A stretch of 62,282 bases of DNA from an uncultured Bacteroidales bacterium (lineage in GTDB: Bacteria > Bacteroidota > Bacteroidia > Bacteroidales > UBA932). A model generated the notes under the pieces. That model searched no databases. It had not been told where the DNA came from and saw nothing but the letters and a program-made list of their open reading frames with translations. The stretch covers positions 1 to 62,282 of the forward strand of contig CAMHKQ010000010.1 in the NCBI GenBank assembly GCA_946185745.1, in the 5' to 3' direction. Shown one piece after another: positions 53,125 through 62,042 of this stretch (position 1 is the first letter of the stretch; each line of letters begins with the position of its first letter). A program made the position numbers and the translations under genes.

Positions 53125-53571
53125 TCAGCGTTTCCCCTTGAAATAGTCGCTGACGGTCTTTGAGCACTCCTCGGAATCCACTCCGCCGACGACTTCGGTT
53201 TTGGGATGGAGGAGGGAGGGGGAGAACAGGCTGTACCCCCGTTTTGGGTCGGATGCGCCGTAAACCAGCCTGCCGAGCTGTGCCCAGTTCATGGCTGCCG
53301 CACACATGGGGCAGGGCTCTACAGTAACGTACAATGAACAGTCGTTCAGATACTTGCCGCCCATTGCCTCGCAGGCTGCGGTGATGGCTATCATTTCGGC
53401 ATGGGCGGTGGGGTCGTGGAGCCTTTCAGTCATGTTGTGACCTTTGGCTATGACCTTTCCGCGGCACACTACCACCGCGCCGATCGGCACCTCGTCTTCG
53501 CCTGCCGCGACATGCGCTTCCTTCAGCGCTTCCAGCATGTATTTAGCGTCAGTATCCATATTGCCTGTCAT
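53125..53571 (-). CDS. tadA: tRNA-specific adenosine deaminase TadA
   Basis: Deaminates A34 to inosine in tRNA-Arg(ACG). The 148 residues contain the zinc and catalytic motifs HAEMIAITAA (His and Glu) and EPCPMCAAAM, plus the substrate-related YGASDPKRG. A TATATTTG box lies 16 nt before the ATG. It is divergent from polA and followed by tRNA-Gln, which has its own promoter. Confidence 0.94.
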   Translation of the reverse strand: MTGNMDTDAKYMLEALKEAHVAAGEDEVPIGAVVVCRGKVIAKGHNMTERLHDPTAHAEMIAITAACEAMGGKYLNDCSLYVTVEPCPMCAAAMNWAQLGRLVYGASDPKRGYSLFSPSLLHPKTEVVGGVDSEECSKTVSDYFKGKR

Positions 53572-53587
53572 ATCGGGATAACAGAAA

Positions 53588-53595
53588 CAAATATA
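53588..53595 (-). promoter_or_regulatory. TAnnTTTG promoter box for tadA
   Basis: TATATTTG on the minus strand, 16 nt before the tadA ATG. Confidence 0.6.
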
Positions 53596-53629
53596 GGAAA
53601 TCTTTCTTGGAGTTCCGGTTAAAAAGTTT

Positions 53630-53637
53630 CATATTTG
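53630..53637 (+). promoter_or_regulatory. Promoter box for polA (one mismatch)
   Basis: CATATTTG, one base off TAnnTTTG, 8 nt before the ATG at 53646. Spacing matches the other leaderless genes. Confidence 0.5.
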
Positions 53638-53645
53638 CAACTGGT

Positions 53646-56300
53646 ATGAAACTTTTCCTGCTGGACGGACACGCCCTCATCTTCAAGATGTACTACGCCT
53701 TCCTCGGAAGGCCCATGATAAACAGCAAAGGGGTGGACACTTCAATCCTCTTCGGATTCACGAAATACCTCCTGGAGCTGCTCGAGCGGGAAAAGCCTAC
53801 CCATGTGGCGGTGTCTTTCGACCCTCCCGGAGGCACGTTCCGCAACCGGCTTTATCCCGCCTACAAGGGCACCCGCCCGCCGACTCCCCAGCTTGTGATA
53901 GACGCGCTGGATCCCCTGGCAGGTATCGTGAAGGCTCTCGGCATCCCGGTCCTGATGATTCCCGACTTCGAGGCCGACGATGTCATCGGTTCCATGGCGA
54001 AGCGCTCCGTATCGGAGGGTTTCGACGTGTTCATGGTAACCCCCGACAAGGATTACGGCCAGCTCGTAGAAGAGCATATCCTCCAGTACAAGCCGGGTAA
54101 GGGAGGGGAGAACGAGGTGCTGGGGCCTGCTCAAATATGTGAAAAATACGGCATCAGCCGCCCGGCCCAGGTGATAGACCTTCTGACCATCTGCGGCGAT
54201 GCGGCCGACAATGTGCCCGGCGTAAAGGGAGTGGGCGAGAAGGGTGCAGGCAAGCTGCTGATGCAGTATGACAGCGTTGAGGGCATCTACGAGCACCTCG
54301 GCGAACTGACAGCCCGTCAGCAGCAGATGTTCCTGGATGCGAAAGACCATATTGAACTCAGCAAGACGCTGGTCACCATCAAGACGGACATTCCGCTCGA
54401 GACCACGGCGGACGACATGCGCTTCACTGCCTCATACGGGCCCGAAATCTTCGAGCTCTTCAACTATTACGAATTCAATTCGCTCAAACGGCACCTGAAG
54501 GCTTCTGCCGTCGGAGAGGTTGTTACCTCTGAAACCGCCTCGCTCCGCTCGGCCTCACCGTTCGCAAAGCTCACGGTCCCCCCTCTTATGATGCCGAGGG
54601 TGGCACAGGTTTCAGAAGCAACACCTCTCCGACAGGCAGGGGACAGCCTTCAGATTAAGGAAGTTGCAGATTATGCGATAGTGCTGGACGGCGATACGCT
54701 TTACCTTGCTGACAGAAAGGGTGTCAGGAAGGGGAGCCCCGAAGAATTCAGGAGCGTGCTGGAAGATGAGAAAAAGTCCAAGGCGGGTTTCGGCATGAAG
54801 GCGCAGCTGGGTGAGCTCTATAAACTTGGCATCAGCCTCAGGGGCCGTCTGTACGACTGCGAACTGATGCACTATCTGCTCAATCCGGAGCGGTCTCACA
54901 AGAAGGAGGCACTCATCAGCAGCTACGTCGGCATTGACATCGAGCAGTCCGCGGAAGGGACGGGCTCGCTGTTCGACGAGATTGAACGGCCCGACCGCAG
55001 CGAGGAGTGCAAGGCTTTGCTGCCGCTTGCCGACAGGCTTTATGCCGAGCTGGACGCATCCTCCATGAAGAAGCTCTACGATGAGATAGAGGAACCCCTC
55101 ATGCCGGTGCTTTCCGGAATGGAACGGAACGGCGTAAAGATAGATCTCGCATCCCTTAAAGACTATGCGGAAAGTCTTCGCCGCAGCATGCTCGAGCGCG
55201 AGAAACAGGTCCGCGACCTTGCCGGGGAACCATCTCTCAACGTGTCTTCCCCTAAGCAGATAGGAGAATTGCTCTTCGAAAAGATGAAGCTCGACCCCGC
55301 CGCGAAAAAGCCGAAGAAAGGAAGCTGGCCTACCGACGAAGAGACCTTGAGCGCCCTCTCCGACAGGAGTCCCATCATAGACGCCATCCTCGACTACCGC
55401 GGCCTCAGAAAGCTCCTGGGCACCTACATAGAGCCTTTCGCCGGCTATGTGTCTCCCGTCGACGGGAGGGTGCATACCACTTTCAATCAGGCACTTACCA
55501 GTACGGGAAGGCTTTCTTCCAGCAATCCCAACCTGCAGAATATTCCCGTGCGGACCGAGCAGGGCCGGGAGTTCCGCAAGGCCTTCGTGCCGGACGACCC
55601 TGCCGCTTCCGTTATGATGAGCGCCGATTATTCGCAGATCGAGCTCCGCGTGATGGCGCATCTGTCGGGAGATGAACACCTCTGCGCGGCGTTCCGGGAA
55701 GGCCGGGACGTGCACTCCGCCACCGCTTCCAAGATTTTCGGAGTGCCGGTGGAAGATGTCACTCCGGACCAGAGGCGCATGGCCAAAACCGCCAACTTCG
55801 GCATCATGTATGGCATCTCGTCGTTCGGGCTGTCGCAGCGCCTCAAGACTTCCAGGAGCGAAGCCAAGAGCTTGATAGACGGCTACTTCGCGAGTTTTCC
55901 GGCAGTTCGCTCATTCATCGATGAAACCCTGAGGCACGCCCGGGAGTCGAAGTATACCGAGACTCTTTTCGGCCGCAGGCGCTATATCCCCGACATCGAC
56001 TCGCACAACGCGAACGTGCGCGCTTTCGCGGAGCGAAATGCCGTGAACGCCCCCATCCAGGGCACAGCCGCCGATATAATCAAGATAGCGATGATACGCG
56101 TGGCCGCATGCCTCGAAGAAGAGGCGCTCAAGGCCCGCATGGTGCTGCAGATCCATGACGAACTGCTGCTGGAGGTGCCGAACGGTGAAATAGACCGCGT
56201 ACGGGAGATACTCGTCCGCGAAATGGAAAACGTGGTGAAACTTGATGTTCCCCTAACTGTAGAATGCAATTATGGTAAAACATGGCTCGACGCCCACTGA
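53646..56300 (+). CDS. polA: DNA polymerase I
   Basis: An 884-residue repair and replication polymerase. The N-terminal 5' nuclease (1-270) has FEADDVIGSMAKR, TPDKDYGQLV and GDAADNVPGVKGVGEKGA. The middle exonuclease-like domain (about 335-475) lacks the DxE metal-binding motif: the equivalent strand reads YAIVLDGDTLYLA and the next site GFGMKAQL, so proofreading is probably lost. The polymerase domain is intact (SADYSQIELRVMAH, KTANFGIMYGISSFG, QIHDELLLEV). The start at 53646 matches the family and a promoter box. It overlaps the sigma factor gene by 29 bp. Confidence 0.93.
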   Translation: MKLFLLDGHALIFKMYYAFLGRPMINSKGVDTSILFGFTKYLLELLEREKPTHVAVSFDPPGGTFRNRLYPAYKGTRPPTPQLVIDALDPLAGIVKALGIPVLMIPDFEADDVIGSMAKRSVSEGFDVFMVTPDKDYGQLVEEHILQYKPGKGGENEVLGPAQICEKYGISRPAQVIDLLTICGDAADNVPGVKGVGEKGAGKLLMQYDSVEGIYEHLGELTARQQQMFLDAKDHIELSKTLVTIKTDIPLETTADDMRFTASYGPEIFELFNYYEFNSLKRHLKASAVGEVVTSETASLRSASPFAKLTVPPLMMPRVAQVSEATPLRQAGDSLQIKEVADYAIVLDGDTLYLADRKGVRKGSPEEFRSVLEDEKKSKAGFGMKAQLGELYKLGISLRGRLYDCELMHYLLNPERSHKKEALISSYVGIDIEQSAEGTGSLFDEIERPDRSEECKALLPLADRLYAELDASSMKKLYDEIEEPLMPVLSGMERNGVKIDLASLKDYAESLRRSMLEREKQVRDLAGEPSLNVSSPKQIGELLFEKMKLDPAAKKPKKGSWPTDEETLSALSDRSPIIDAILDYRGLRKLLGTYIEPFAGYVSPVDGRVHTTFNQALTSTGRLSSSNPNLQNIPVRTEQGREFRKAFVPDDPAASVMMSADYSQIELRVMAHLSGDEHLCAAFREGRDVHSATASKIFGVPVEDVTPDQRRMAKTANFGIMYGISSFGLSQRLKTSRSEAKSLIDGYFASFPAVRSFIDETLRHARESKYTETLFGRRRYIPDIDSHNANVRAFAERNAVNAPIQGTAADIIKIAMIRVAACLEEEALKARMVLQIHDELLLEVPNGEIDRVREILVREMENVVKLDVPLTVECNYGKTWLDAH

Positions 56301-56868
56301 CGAACTTATCCGGCTCGCGATAATTGGCGACGGCACGGCGTTCACCCGCCTGTGGGACACCCATATAGAGTCGCTCCGCGCGTACATACGGAGCAAGATG
56401 AAGCATCTCGACGACTTCTATGTGGATGACATCTGCTCGAAGAGTTTCGAGAAGGCCTTCCGCCAGATAGGGACGTACGACCCGGACAGGAGCCAGTTCA
56501 GTACCTGGCTCATGACCATCGCGCGGAATACCGCCCTGGACACGGTGGAACACGAGAATCGTGCGCACAGGCAAGAGGTTTCGCTCGATGACGACAAGCG
56601 CACGACCATGATAGTCAGCAGCATGGAAGACGCCGGAGGCAGCGCGCTGGACAACATTATCCAGGGCGAGGAGGAAGACCGGACCGAAAAGTACATCGCC
56701 GGCCTCCCCGAACTCTACCGGGACATCGCCCGGATGCGCCTGGTGGACGGGCTGCAATACAAAGAGATAGCTGAAGAGATGGATATGGAGCTGAATACCG
56801 TCCGTACCCGCATCCGCAGGGCCAAGGCCCTCATAGACAAAATGAAACAGGACGACAACGAAGAATAA
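56272..56868 (+). CDS. ECF-type RNA polymerase sigma factor
   Basis: A 198-residue sigma-70 family protein: region 2 (about 20-90, DDICSKSFEKAFRQIGTYDPDRSQFSTWLMTIARN) and region 4 (about 135-190, LPELYRDIARMRLVDGLQYKEIAEEM, then a helix-turn-helix NTVRTRIRRAKALI). The linker between them is longer and more acidic than usual. No anti-sigma factor gene follows, so the signal is unknown. Its start lies inside polA, implying co-expression with it, and it is followed 12 bp later by a transporter gene. Confidence 0.88.
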   Translation: MVKHGSTPTDELIRLAIIGDGTAFTRLWDTHIESLRAYIRSKMKHLDDFYVDDICSKSFEKAFRQIGTYDPDRSQFSTWLMTIARNTALDTVEHENRAHRQEVSLDDDKRTTMIVSSMEDAGGSALDNIIQGEEEDRTEKYIAGLPELYRDIARMRLVDGLQYKEIAEEMDMELNTVRTRIRRAKALIDKMKQDDNEE

Positions 56869-56880
56869 AACATTATAACC

Positions 56881-58257
56881 ATGTCATTCTTAACACCTCC
56901 CCCCTTCAAGGCGGAGCAGACCGGCCCCGAGGCCGATGCCCGTTACAAACGTCTCCGCCTGCAAGTATTCCTCGGAATATTCATAGGCTATGCGGGTTTC
57001 TACATTGTTCGCAAGAATTTCTCCATGGCCATACCCATGCTGGCTCCTTTCGGCTTCGAGAAGGGCGAGCTTGGTATCGTGCTCTCAATGAATGCAATAG
57101 CCTACGGCATCTCCAAATTCGTGATGGCCAGTGTGTCGGACCGCAGCAATGCGAGGCGTTTCCTTCCGCTCGGCCTCATCCTGGCTGCGGTGTCCATGGC
57201 CTTCATGGTCGTGCCCATCAGGTGGATAGGGGCATCCCACAAGGTGCTGGCAATTGCCGTAATGGCTCTCATCAACGGCCTTGTCGGCTGGTTCAACGGA
57301 ATGGGCTGGCCTCCATGCGGAAGAGTTATGACCAGGTGGTTCTCATATAAGGAAAGGGGTACCTGGATGAGCATCTGGAACTGTGCGCACAATGTGGGCG
57401 GCGCCCTTGTAGGGCCGATGGCCGCATACGGTGCGGTATGGTTCGGCAGCTGGCTTTACGGCACCCACGAAGAACTGTACTTCCTTGCCGGAACCTTCCT
57501 GTTCCCCGCCGCGGTGGCAATCCTGATAGCCATCATCGCTTACTGCCTGATCCGTGACACGCCGCAGAGCTGCGGACTTCCGTCCATCGAGAAATGGAGC
57601 GGCCACTATGCAGCGGGCTACGACGAGAAACACGAGCATACCATCTCTACCAAAGAGATTTTCAAGACAGTGCTCAGCAACAAGCTTCTCTGGTATATAG
57701 CGATTGCCAACGCTTTCATCTACATGGTCCGCTACGGCTGCCTCGACTGGGCACCCACCATCCTTACCGAGAACGGAGTCGACCTCAAAAGCGCGGGTTG
57801 GGCCTACTTTGCCTACGAATTCGCCGCAATCCCCGGAACCATTTTCTGCGGCTGGCTCAGCGACCGCGTGTTCAAAGGCCGCCGGGCCCTGCCCATCATG
57901 ATTTTCATGGCGCTGATAGCAGTGGTAATCGTCATCTACTGGCAGAACATGACCAACCTGAAAGTGGTCATATGGTGCCTCATCGCCATCGGTTTCCTCA
58001 TCTACGGACCGGTGATGCTCGTGGGCGTACAGGCCCTCGACCTGGCTCCGAAGAACGCTTCGGGCACGGCTGCCGGTCTCACCGGTTTCATGGGCTACGT
58101 GCTCGGTACCGCCATCCTGGCCAACGTCGTCATGGGTTATGCTTCCCAGAGCTGGGGGTGGAGTTCCACCTTTATCCTGCTGCTGGCGGCGTGCGTCATC
58201 TGCATCGCTCTCATGGCGCTGACTTACAAGGCCGAGCAGAAAAAACTGGCAAGCTAG
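56881..58257 (+). CDS. GlpT/UhpT-type organophosphate:phosphate antiporter (MFS)
   Basis: A 458-residue, twelve-helix major facilitator protein. The N-terminal pattern FLGIFIGYAGFYIVRKNFSMAIPML and the loop SDRSNARRFLPLGLILAAV are typical of the GlpT/UhpT/hexose-phosphate group, as are WNGMGWPPCGRVMTRWF-like residues (WFNGMGWPPCGRVMTRW) in helix IV. It probably exchanges glycerol-3-phosphate or a sugar phosphate for phosphate. No neighbouring catabolic gene identifies the substrate. rsmG starts 6 bp after its stop. Confidence 0.88.
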   Translation: MSFLTPPPFKAEQTGPEADARYKRLRLQVFLGIFIGYAGFYIVRKNFSMAIPMLAPFGFEKGELGIVLSMNAIAYGISKFVMASVSDRSNARRFLPLGLILAAVSMAFMVVPIRWIGASHKVLAIAVMALINGLVGWFNGMGWPPCGRVMTRWFSYKERGTWMSIWNCAHNVGGALVGPMAAYGAVWFGSWLYGTHEELYFLAGTFLFPAAVAILIAIIAYCLIRDTPQSCGLPSIEKWSGHYAAGYDEKHEHTISTKEIFKTVLSNKLLWYIAIANAFIYMVRYGCLDWAPTILTENGVDLKSAGWAYFAYEFAAIPGTIFCGWLSDRVFKGRRALPIMIFMALIAVVIVIYWQNMTNLKVVIWCLIAIGFLIYGPVMLVGVQALDLAPKNASGTAAGLTGFMGYVLGTAILANVVMGYASQSWGWSSTFILLLAACVICIALMALTYKAEQKKLAS

Positions 58258-58263
58258 GCGGAT

Positions 58264-58923
58264 ATGCAACCCTCTCCCGAGACTGACTACGCCAGGGCGG
58301 TGGAACTCTGGAAAGAGTGGAATGCGAAGATCAATGTGATCTCCCGCAAGGACACCGATTCCATCTATGCCCACCATATACTCCATTCTCTCGCGATTGC
58401 GGAGTATTTTTCGAGATTTCATGGCGGCACTGTTCCCGAAACCGTGCTGGATCTCGGTACCGGAGGAGGTTTCCCCGGAATCCCGCTTGCCATGGAATGG
58501 CCGGAAACGCGGTTCACGCTGTGCGATTCGGTTGGCAGGAAGGTTACGGTCGCACATGCGGTTTCGGAGGGCCTTGGCCTTGCGAACGTGGAGTGCGTCC
58601 AGGCCAGGGCCGAGGAGCTTCCGGGAGAGTGGGATTATGTGATAAGCCGCGCCGTAGCGCCGTTGGAGACGCTTTATTCATGGGTGAAAGGCAAATTCCG
58701 CCACGGCCTTGTATGCCTCAAGGGAGGCGACGTAAACGAGGAGGTTTCGCTTCTGCTCCGCCGCTTCGCGAAGGGTCCGAATGCCCTTGTGCCGGAGCAG
58801 ATAAAGGTCTGGCCCGTATCTGATTGGCTGCATGAAGATTATTTTGCAGAAAAATTTGTAATTGAAGTCGGAAAAACTTACCTTTGCAGTCCCTTACGCG
58901 AAAATAATAAAAAGCAAGTATAA
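58264..58923 (+). CDS. rsmG: 16S rRNA (guanine527-N7)-methyltransferase
   Basis: A 219-residue SAM-dependent methyltransferase acting on G527 of 16S rRNA. Motif [22 protein letters not shown] precedes the SAM-binding [20 protein letters not shown], followed by [21 protein letters not shown]. The stop codon overlaps the rpmH ATG (TAATG). The last 45 bp also contain the rpmH promoter. Confidence 0.93.
   Translation: MQPSPETDYARAVELWKEWNAKINVISRKDTDSIYAHHILHSLAIAEYFSRFHGGTVPETVLDLGTGGGFPGIPLAMEWPETRFTLCDSVGRKVTVAHAVSEGLGLANVECVQARAEELPGEWDYVISRAVAPLETLYSWVKGKFRHGLVCLKGGDVNEEVSLLLRRFAKGPNALVPEQIKVWPVSDWLHEDYFAEKFVIEVGKTYLCSPLRENNKKQV
58879..58886 (+). promoter_or_regulatory. TTTG-N20-TAnnTTTG promoter of rpmH
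   Basis: TACCTTTG with TTTG at 58855-58858, 20 nt apart, inside the 3' end of rsmG; the expected leader before rpmH is about 30 nt. Confidence 0.75.
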
Positions 58924-59075
58924 TGAAACGCACATTTCAACCCTCCAACCGCAAGCGCGTGAACAAGCACGGCTTCCGTGAGCGTATGGCTTCCGCCAAT
59001 GGCCGCCGCGTTCTCGCTGCCCGTCGCGCACGTGGCCGCAAGAGACTTACCGTGTCTTCAGAAGACAGGTGGTAA
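58923..59075 (+). CDS. rpmH: 50S ribosomal protein L34
   Basis: A 50-residue basic ribosomal protein, too short for many ORF cut-offs. It begins [20 protein letters not shown] and continues [19 protein letters not shown], the near-invariant L34 pattern, then a short tail ending EDRW. It overlaps the rsmG stop by 1 nt, has its own promoter within rsmG, and is followed by a hairpin terminator. Confidence 0.97.
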   Translation: MKRTFQPSNRKRVNKHGFRERMASANGRRVLAARRARGRKRLTVSSEDRW

Positions 59076-59094
59076 TTTTGTTCCTTTATGGAAT

Positions 59095-59124
59095 AAAAAA
59101 GGTGACCGATTGGCCACCTTTTTT
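59095..59124 (+). terminator. Hairpin terminator between rpmH and the convergent permease
   Basis: Stem GGTGACC / GGCCACC (59101-59107 and 59112-59118, one mismatch), flanked by A6 on the left and T6 on the right. Symmetrical, so it can end both rpmH and the opposing permease transcript; the permease stop codon overlaps its edge. Confidence 0.8.
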
Positions 59125-60331
59125 ATTTTGTCCCTCGAAGGGCCGGGGCAAGCGCCACCAGCAGCCCTATCAGCGCCACGCCGGCTGCGGTGAGCAGGAC
59201 ATCTCCCCATTGCAGCACCACCGGATAGGCGTCCACTATGAAGCTGCCTGGCATCTTGACCAGTCCCAGATGCTGCTGGAGAAGGGCGAGCACAACCCCC
59301 ACGACAAGGCCGATGAGCATTCCCAGGAGAGACACCATCCATCCTTCGAGGATGAAAGTCCGCCTTATCAGGGAATCGTCGGCTCCGAGTGCGCGCAGCG
59401 TGGCGATATCGTCTTCCTTTTCTATAATGAGCATCGACAGCGAGCCGAAGATGTTGAGCGCCACGATGAGCACCACGAACAGCAGAATCAGCCAGATGGC
59501 CGCCTTTTCGTAGCGCATCATCCTGTAAAGGGTGGCGTGCTGCTGGTAGCGGTCCAGCACCTTGAAACCTTCGCCCGTCTTTTCCGACAGGGCTTTGGTA
59601 AAGTTTCTGGTGTCGCGTCTGGACAGCCCTGGAGTGAGCCTGAGCTCGAGACGGGACACTTCGCCGCCGCAGCCGAGAAGGGCGCTCATGGTCTCTATGG
59701 GGACGATCAGGAGCCCTGCATCCATTTCGGCGTTGACGCTCAGGATGCTTCCGACCAGCATCTTCTCTTTCCTGAGCGAGGCCGTCGGATTGGAAGGGGA
59801 GAACTGCGCGTCCGCGGAGGGGTAGTAAATGGTGACCGGAGTGCGGAAATTCGGATTGGCATTCAGTTTCGACGACAGTTCGGTGCCCAGCGCCGCGAGC
59901 GGAAGTTCCCCGTCGTGAAGGGTCCATTTCCCGAGCAGCAGATGATTGTGCATGCCCGACGACTGCACGTAAACCGAATCGACACCCCTGGCCGACGCGA
60001 TTGCCTGGTTGCCCTCGTGCAGTATGAACACGTTTTCTTCCAGTACTTTGCCTACGGATGCCACTTCCTGCCGGTCCTGCAGCCATTCGAGAATTTCCCC
60101 GGAGGGTTCGAAGCGTTTGCCGGACGCGGTGCGCACGACGTAATCGGCGTCGACATCGCTCATATTGTCTTTGATGATCTTGTCGAAGCCGTTGTAAACG
60201 CTCAGGATAAGGACGAGCGCGGCCGTGCCTATCGCCATGCCTATGGCGCTTATCGCCGAAATCACATTGATGACATTGTGCGATTTGCGCGCGAAAAGGT
60301 ATCTCCCGGCTATGAAAGGCGCAAGCCTCAT
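59123..60331 (-). CDS. LolC/LolE-type ABC transporter permease
   Basis: A 402-residue inner-membrane protein: an N-terminal helix after FIAGRYLFARKSHNVINVISAISAIGMAIGTAALVLILSVYNG (a LolC/E hallmark), a periplasmic domain (about 45-260) and three C-terminal helices. It probably forms part of a lipoprotein-releasing or similar transporter; no ATPase is in the window. It overlaps rbfA by 4 bp and is thus in the tyrS - rbfA - permease unit. Confidence 0.9.
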   Translation of the reverse strand: MRLAPFIAGRYLFARKSHNVINVISAISAIGMAIGTAALVLILSVYNGFDKIIKDNMSDVDADYVVRTASGKRFEPSGEILEWLQDRQEVASVGKVLEENVFILHEGNQAIASARGVDSVYVQSSGMHNHLLLGKWTLHDGELPLAALGTELSSKLNANPNFRTPVTIYYPSADAQFSPSNPTASLRKEKMLVGSILSVNAEMDAGLLIVPIETMSALLGCGGEVSRLELRLTPGLSRRDTRNFTKALSEKTGEGFKVLDRYQQHATLYRMMRYEKAAIWLILLFVVLIVALNIFGSLSMLIIEKEDDIATLRALGADDSLIRRTFILEGWMVSLLGMLIGLVVGVVLALLQQHLGLVKMPGSFIVDAYPVVLQWGDVLLTAAGVALIGLLVALAPALRGTK

Positions 60332-60675
60332 TTCCTGAGGAGTTCTTCTATGTGCTCGGCGTAGTCGAGGGAAGTGTCGAGGAAGAAGTCGAGTTCCGGC
60401 ACGATGCGGAGCTGCCTTCCTATCTTCTGGCCCAGTTCGCCTCGGATGCTCCGGTTCTGTTCCGACAGCAGATCCATCACCTTCGCCTGTTTTTCAGACG
60501 GGAAGATGCTGACGAACGCCTTGGCCACCGAAAGGTCGGGGCTGATGCGCACCTCGCTTACAGTGACCATGGCCCCGTCGAAGGCGGCCATGCCCTTGCT
60601 GCGGATAATCTCCGCGAGGTCACGCTGGATTTCCCTTGCAACCTTGAGTTGCCTTTTTGACGGAGCGCTTTCCAT
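60328..60675 (-). CDS. rbfA: Ribosome-binding factor A
   Basis: A 115-residue late 30S assembly factor with a KH-like fold: RQLKVAREIQRDLAEIIRSKG, the conserved VSEVRISPDLSVAKAFVSIFP and the C-terminal IVPELDFFLDTSLDYAEHIEELL. It starts 1 bp after the tyrS stop and overlaps the permease start by 4 bp. The usual rbfA neighbours nusA and infB are 10-14 kb away here. Confidence 0.93.
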   Translation of the reverse strand: MESAPSKRQLKVAREIQRDLAEIIRSKGMAAFDGAMVTVSEVRISPDLSVAKAFVSIFPSEKQAKVMDLLSEQNRSIRGELGQKIGRQLRIVPELDFFLDTSLDYAEHIEELLRK

Positions 60676-60676
60676 T

Positions 60677-61966
60677 CTACTTGACTATTACCAGATAATA
60701 ATCCTTCTTGCCCTTCTGGCAGAGGATGTATTTGCCGTCCACCACGTCTTCGGGTGTGACGTTGCTTTCGGGTGATGTGAACTTGTCTTTGTTGAGGCTG
60801 AATCCGTTGCCCTGGATGGCCCTGCGGGCTTCGCCCTTGGAGGCGTAGATTCCGGTTTCCACTGCCAGGAAATCGAGTATGCCGCAGGGGAGGGAGCTCT
60901 TTGCGACTTCGAAGGTGGGCACTCCGTCGAACACGTCGAGCAGGGTGCGCTCGTCGAGCTTGCGAAGGTCTTCGCTGGTGCTCTTGCCGAAGAGAAGCTG
61001 CGAGGCGGCAATGGCCCTGTCGTATTCTTCCTGGCCATGGACCATAATTGTAACTTCCTTTGCCAGAAGCTTTTGCAGGACGCGACGGCCGGGGTCGGTG
61101 CGGTGCTCGGCGATAGCTCCCTCGATGGTTTCACGGTCGAGCAGGGTGAAGATCTTGATGTATTTTTCTGCGTCTTCGTCGCTGACGTTGAGCCAGAACT
61201 GATAGAACTGGTAGGGGCTGGTGCGCTGCGGGTCGAGCCAGATGTTGCCCTTTTCGGTCTTGCCGAATTTGCCGCCGTCCGCCTTGGTGATAAGCGGGCA
61301 GGTGAGTGCGAACGCCTGCCTGTCGAGGACCTTGCGTATCATCTCCACGCCGGTGGTGATGTTTCCCCACTGGTCGGCTCCTCCAAGCTGGAGGGTGACG
61401 TTGTTGTGCTCGAAGAGATACAGGAAGTCGTAACCCTGGAGGAGCTGGTAGCTGAATTCGGTGAAGGACATGCCTTCGGAAGAATCACGGCTGAGGCGCT
61501 TCTTTACGGAATCTTTGCTCATCATGTAATTGACGGTGATGAGCTTGCCGATATCGCGCGTGAAGTTGATGAAGGTGTAGTCCTTCATCCAGTCGTAATT
61601 GTTCACCAGTTCGGCCTTGTTGGGGGCGTCGGAACCGAAGTCGAGAAACTTAGCGAGCTGTGCTTTGAGCGCGCTCACGTTGTGGGCCAGGGTGGCCTCG
61701 TCAAGCAGGTTCCTTTCCTGACTCTTCATGGAAGGATCGCCTATCATGCCGGTGGCGCCGCCTACCAGGCAGTAGGGCTTGTGGCCGCAGGCCTGGAAAT
61801 GCTTCAGTATCATTATGCTTACAAGGTGCCCGATATGAAGCGAGTCTCCGGTTGGGTCTATTCCCACATAGGCGGAGGCCGGGCCCTTCATGAGTTCTTC
61901 TTCAGTCCCGGGGGTGATGTCCTTGATCATCCCCCTCCATTTGAGTTCCTCTACAAAATTTTTCAT
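60677..61966 (-). CDS. tyrS: Tyrosyl-tRNA synthetase
   Basis: Class I synthetase of 429 residues. The HIGH-type motif is [13 protein letters not shown], the tyrosine-binding region is [31 protein letters not shown], and the KMSKS-type loop reads KFGKTEKG. An S4-like RNA-binding domain closes the protein ([19 protein letters not shown]). First gene of the tyrS - rbfA - permease unit, divergent from tpiA. Confidence 0.95.
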   Translation of the reverse strand: MKNFVEELKWRGMIKDITPGTEEELMKGPASAYVGIDPTGDSLHIGHLVSIMILKHFQACGHKPYCLVGGATGMIGDPSMKSQERNLLDEATLAHNVSALKAQLAKFLDFGSDAPNKAELVNNYDWMKDYTFINFTRDIGKLITVNYMMSKDSVKKRLSRDSSEGMSFTEFSYQLLQGYDFLYLFEHNNVTLQLGGADQWGNITTGVEMIRKVLDRQAFALTCPLITKADGGKFGKTEKGNIWLDPQRTSPYQFYQFWLNVSDEDAEKYIKIFTLLDRETIEGAIAEHRTDPGRRVLQKLLAKEVTIMVHGQEEYDRAIAASQLLFGKSTSEDLRKLDERTLLDVFDGVPTFEVAKSSLPCGILDFLAVETGIYASKGEARRAIQGNGFSLNKDKFTSPESNVTPEDVVDGKYILCQKGKKDYYLVIVK

Positions 61967-61985
61967 CTCCTAATGATTTGACCTG

Positions 61986-61993
61986 CAAAGTTG
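61986..61993 (-). promoter_or_regulatory. Promoter box for tyrS (one mismatch)
   Basis: CAACTTTG on the minus strand, one base off TAnnTTTG, 19 nt before the tyrS ATG. This is the same spacing as sppA and hisS. Confidence 0.5.
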
Positions 61994-62005
61994 GGCAATT
62001 ATTGC

Positions 62006-62013
62006 TAAATTTG
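62006..62013 (+). promoter_or_regulatory. TAnnTTTG promoter box for tpiA
   Basis: TAAATTTG, 29 nt before the tpiA ATG. Confidence 0.6.
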
Positions 62014-62042
62014 CAATCCGGAGAAACTTAAAACACATAAAT

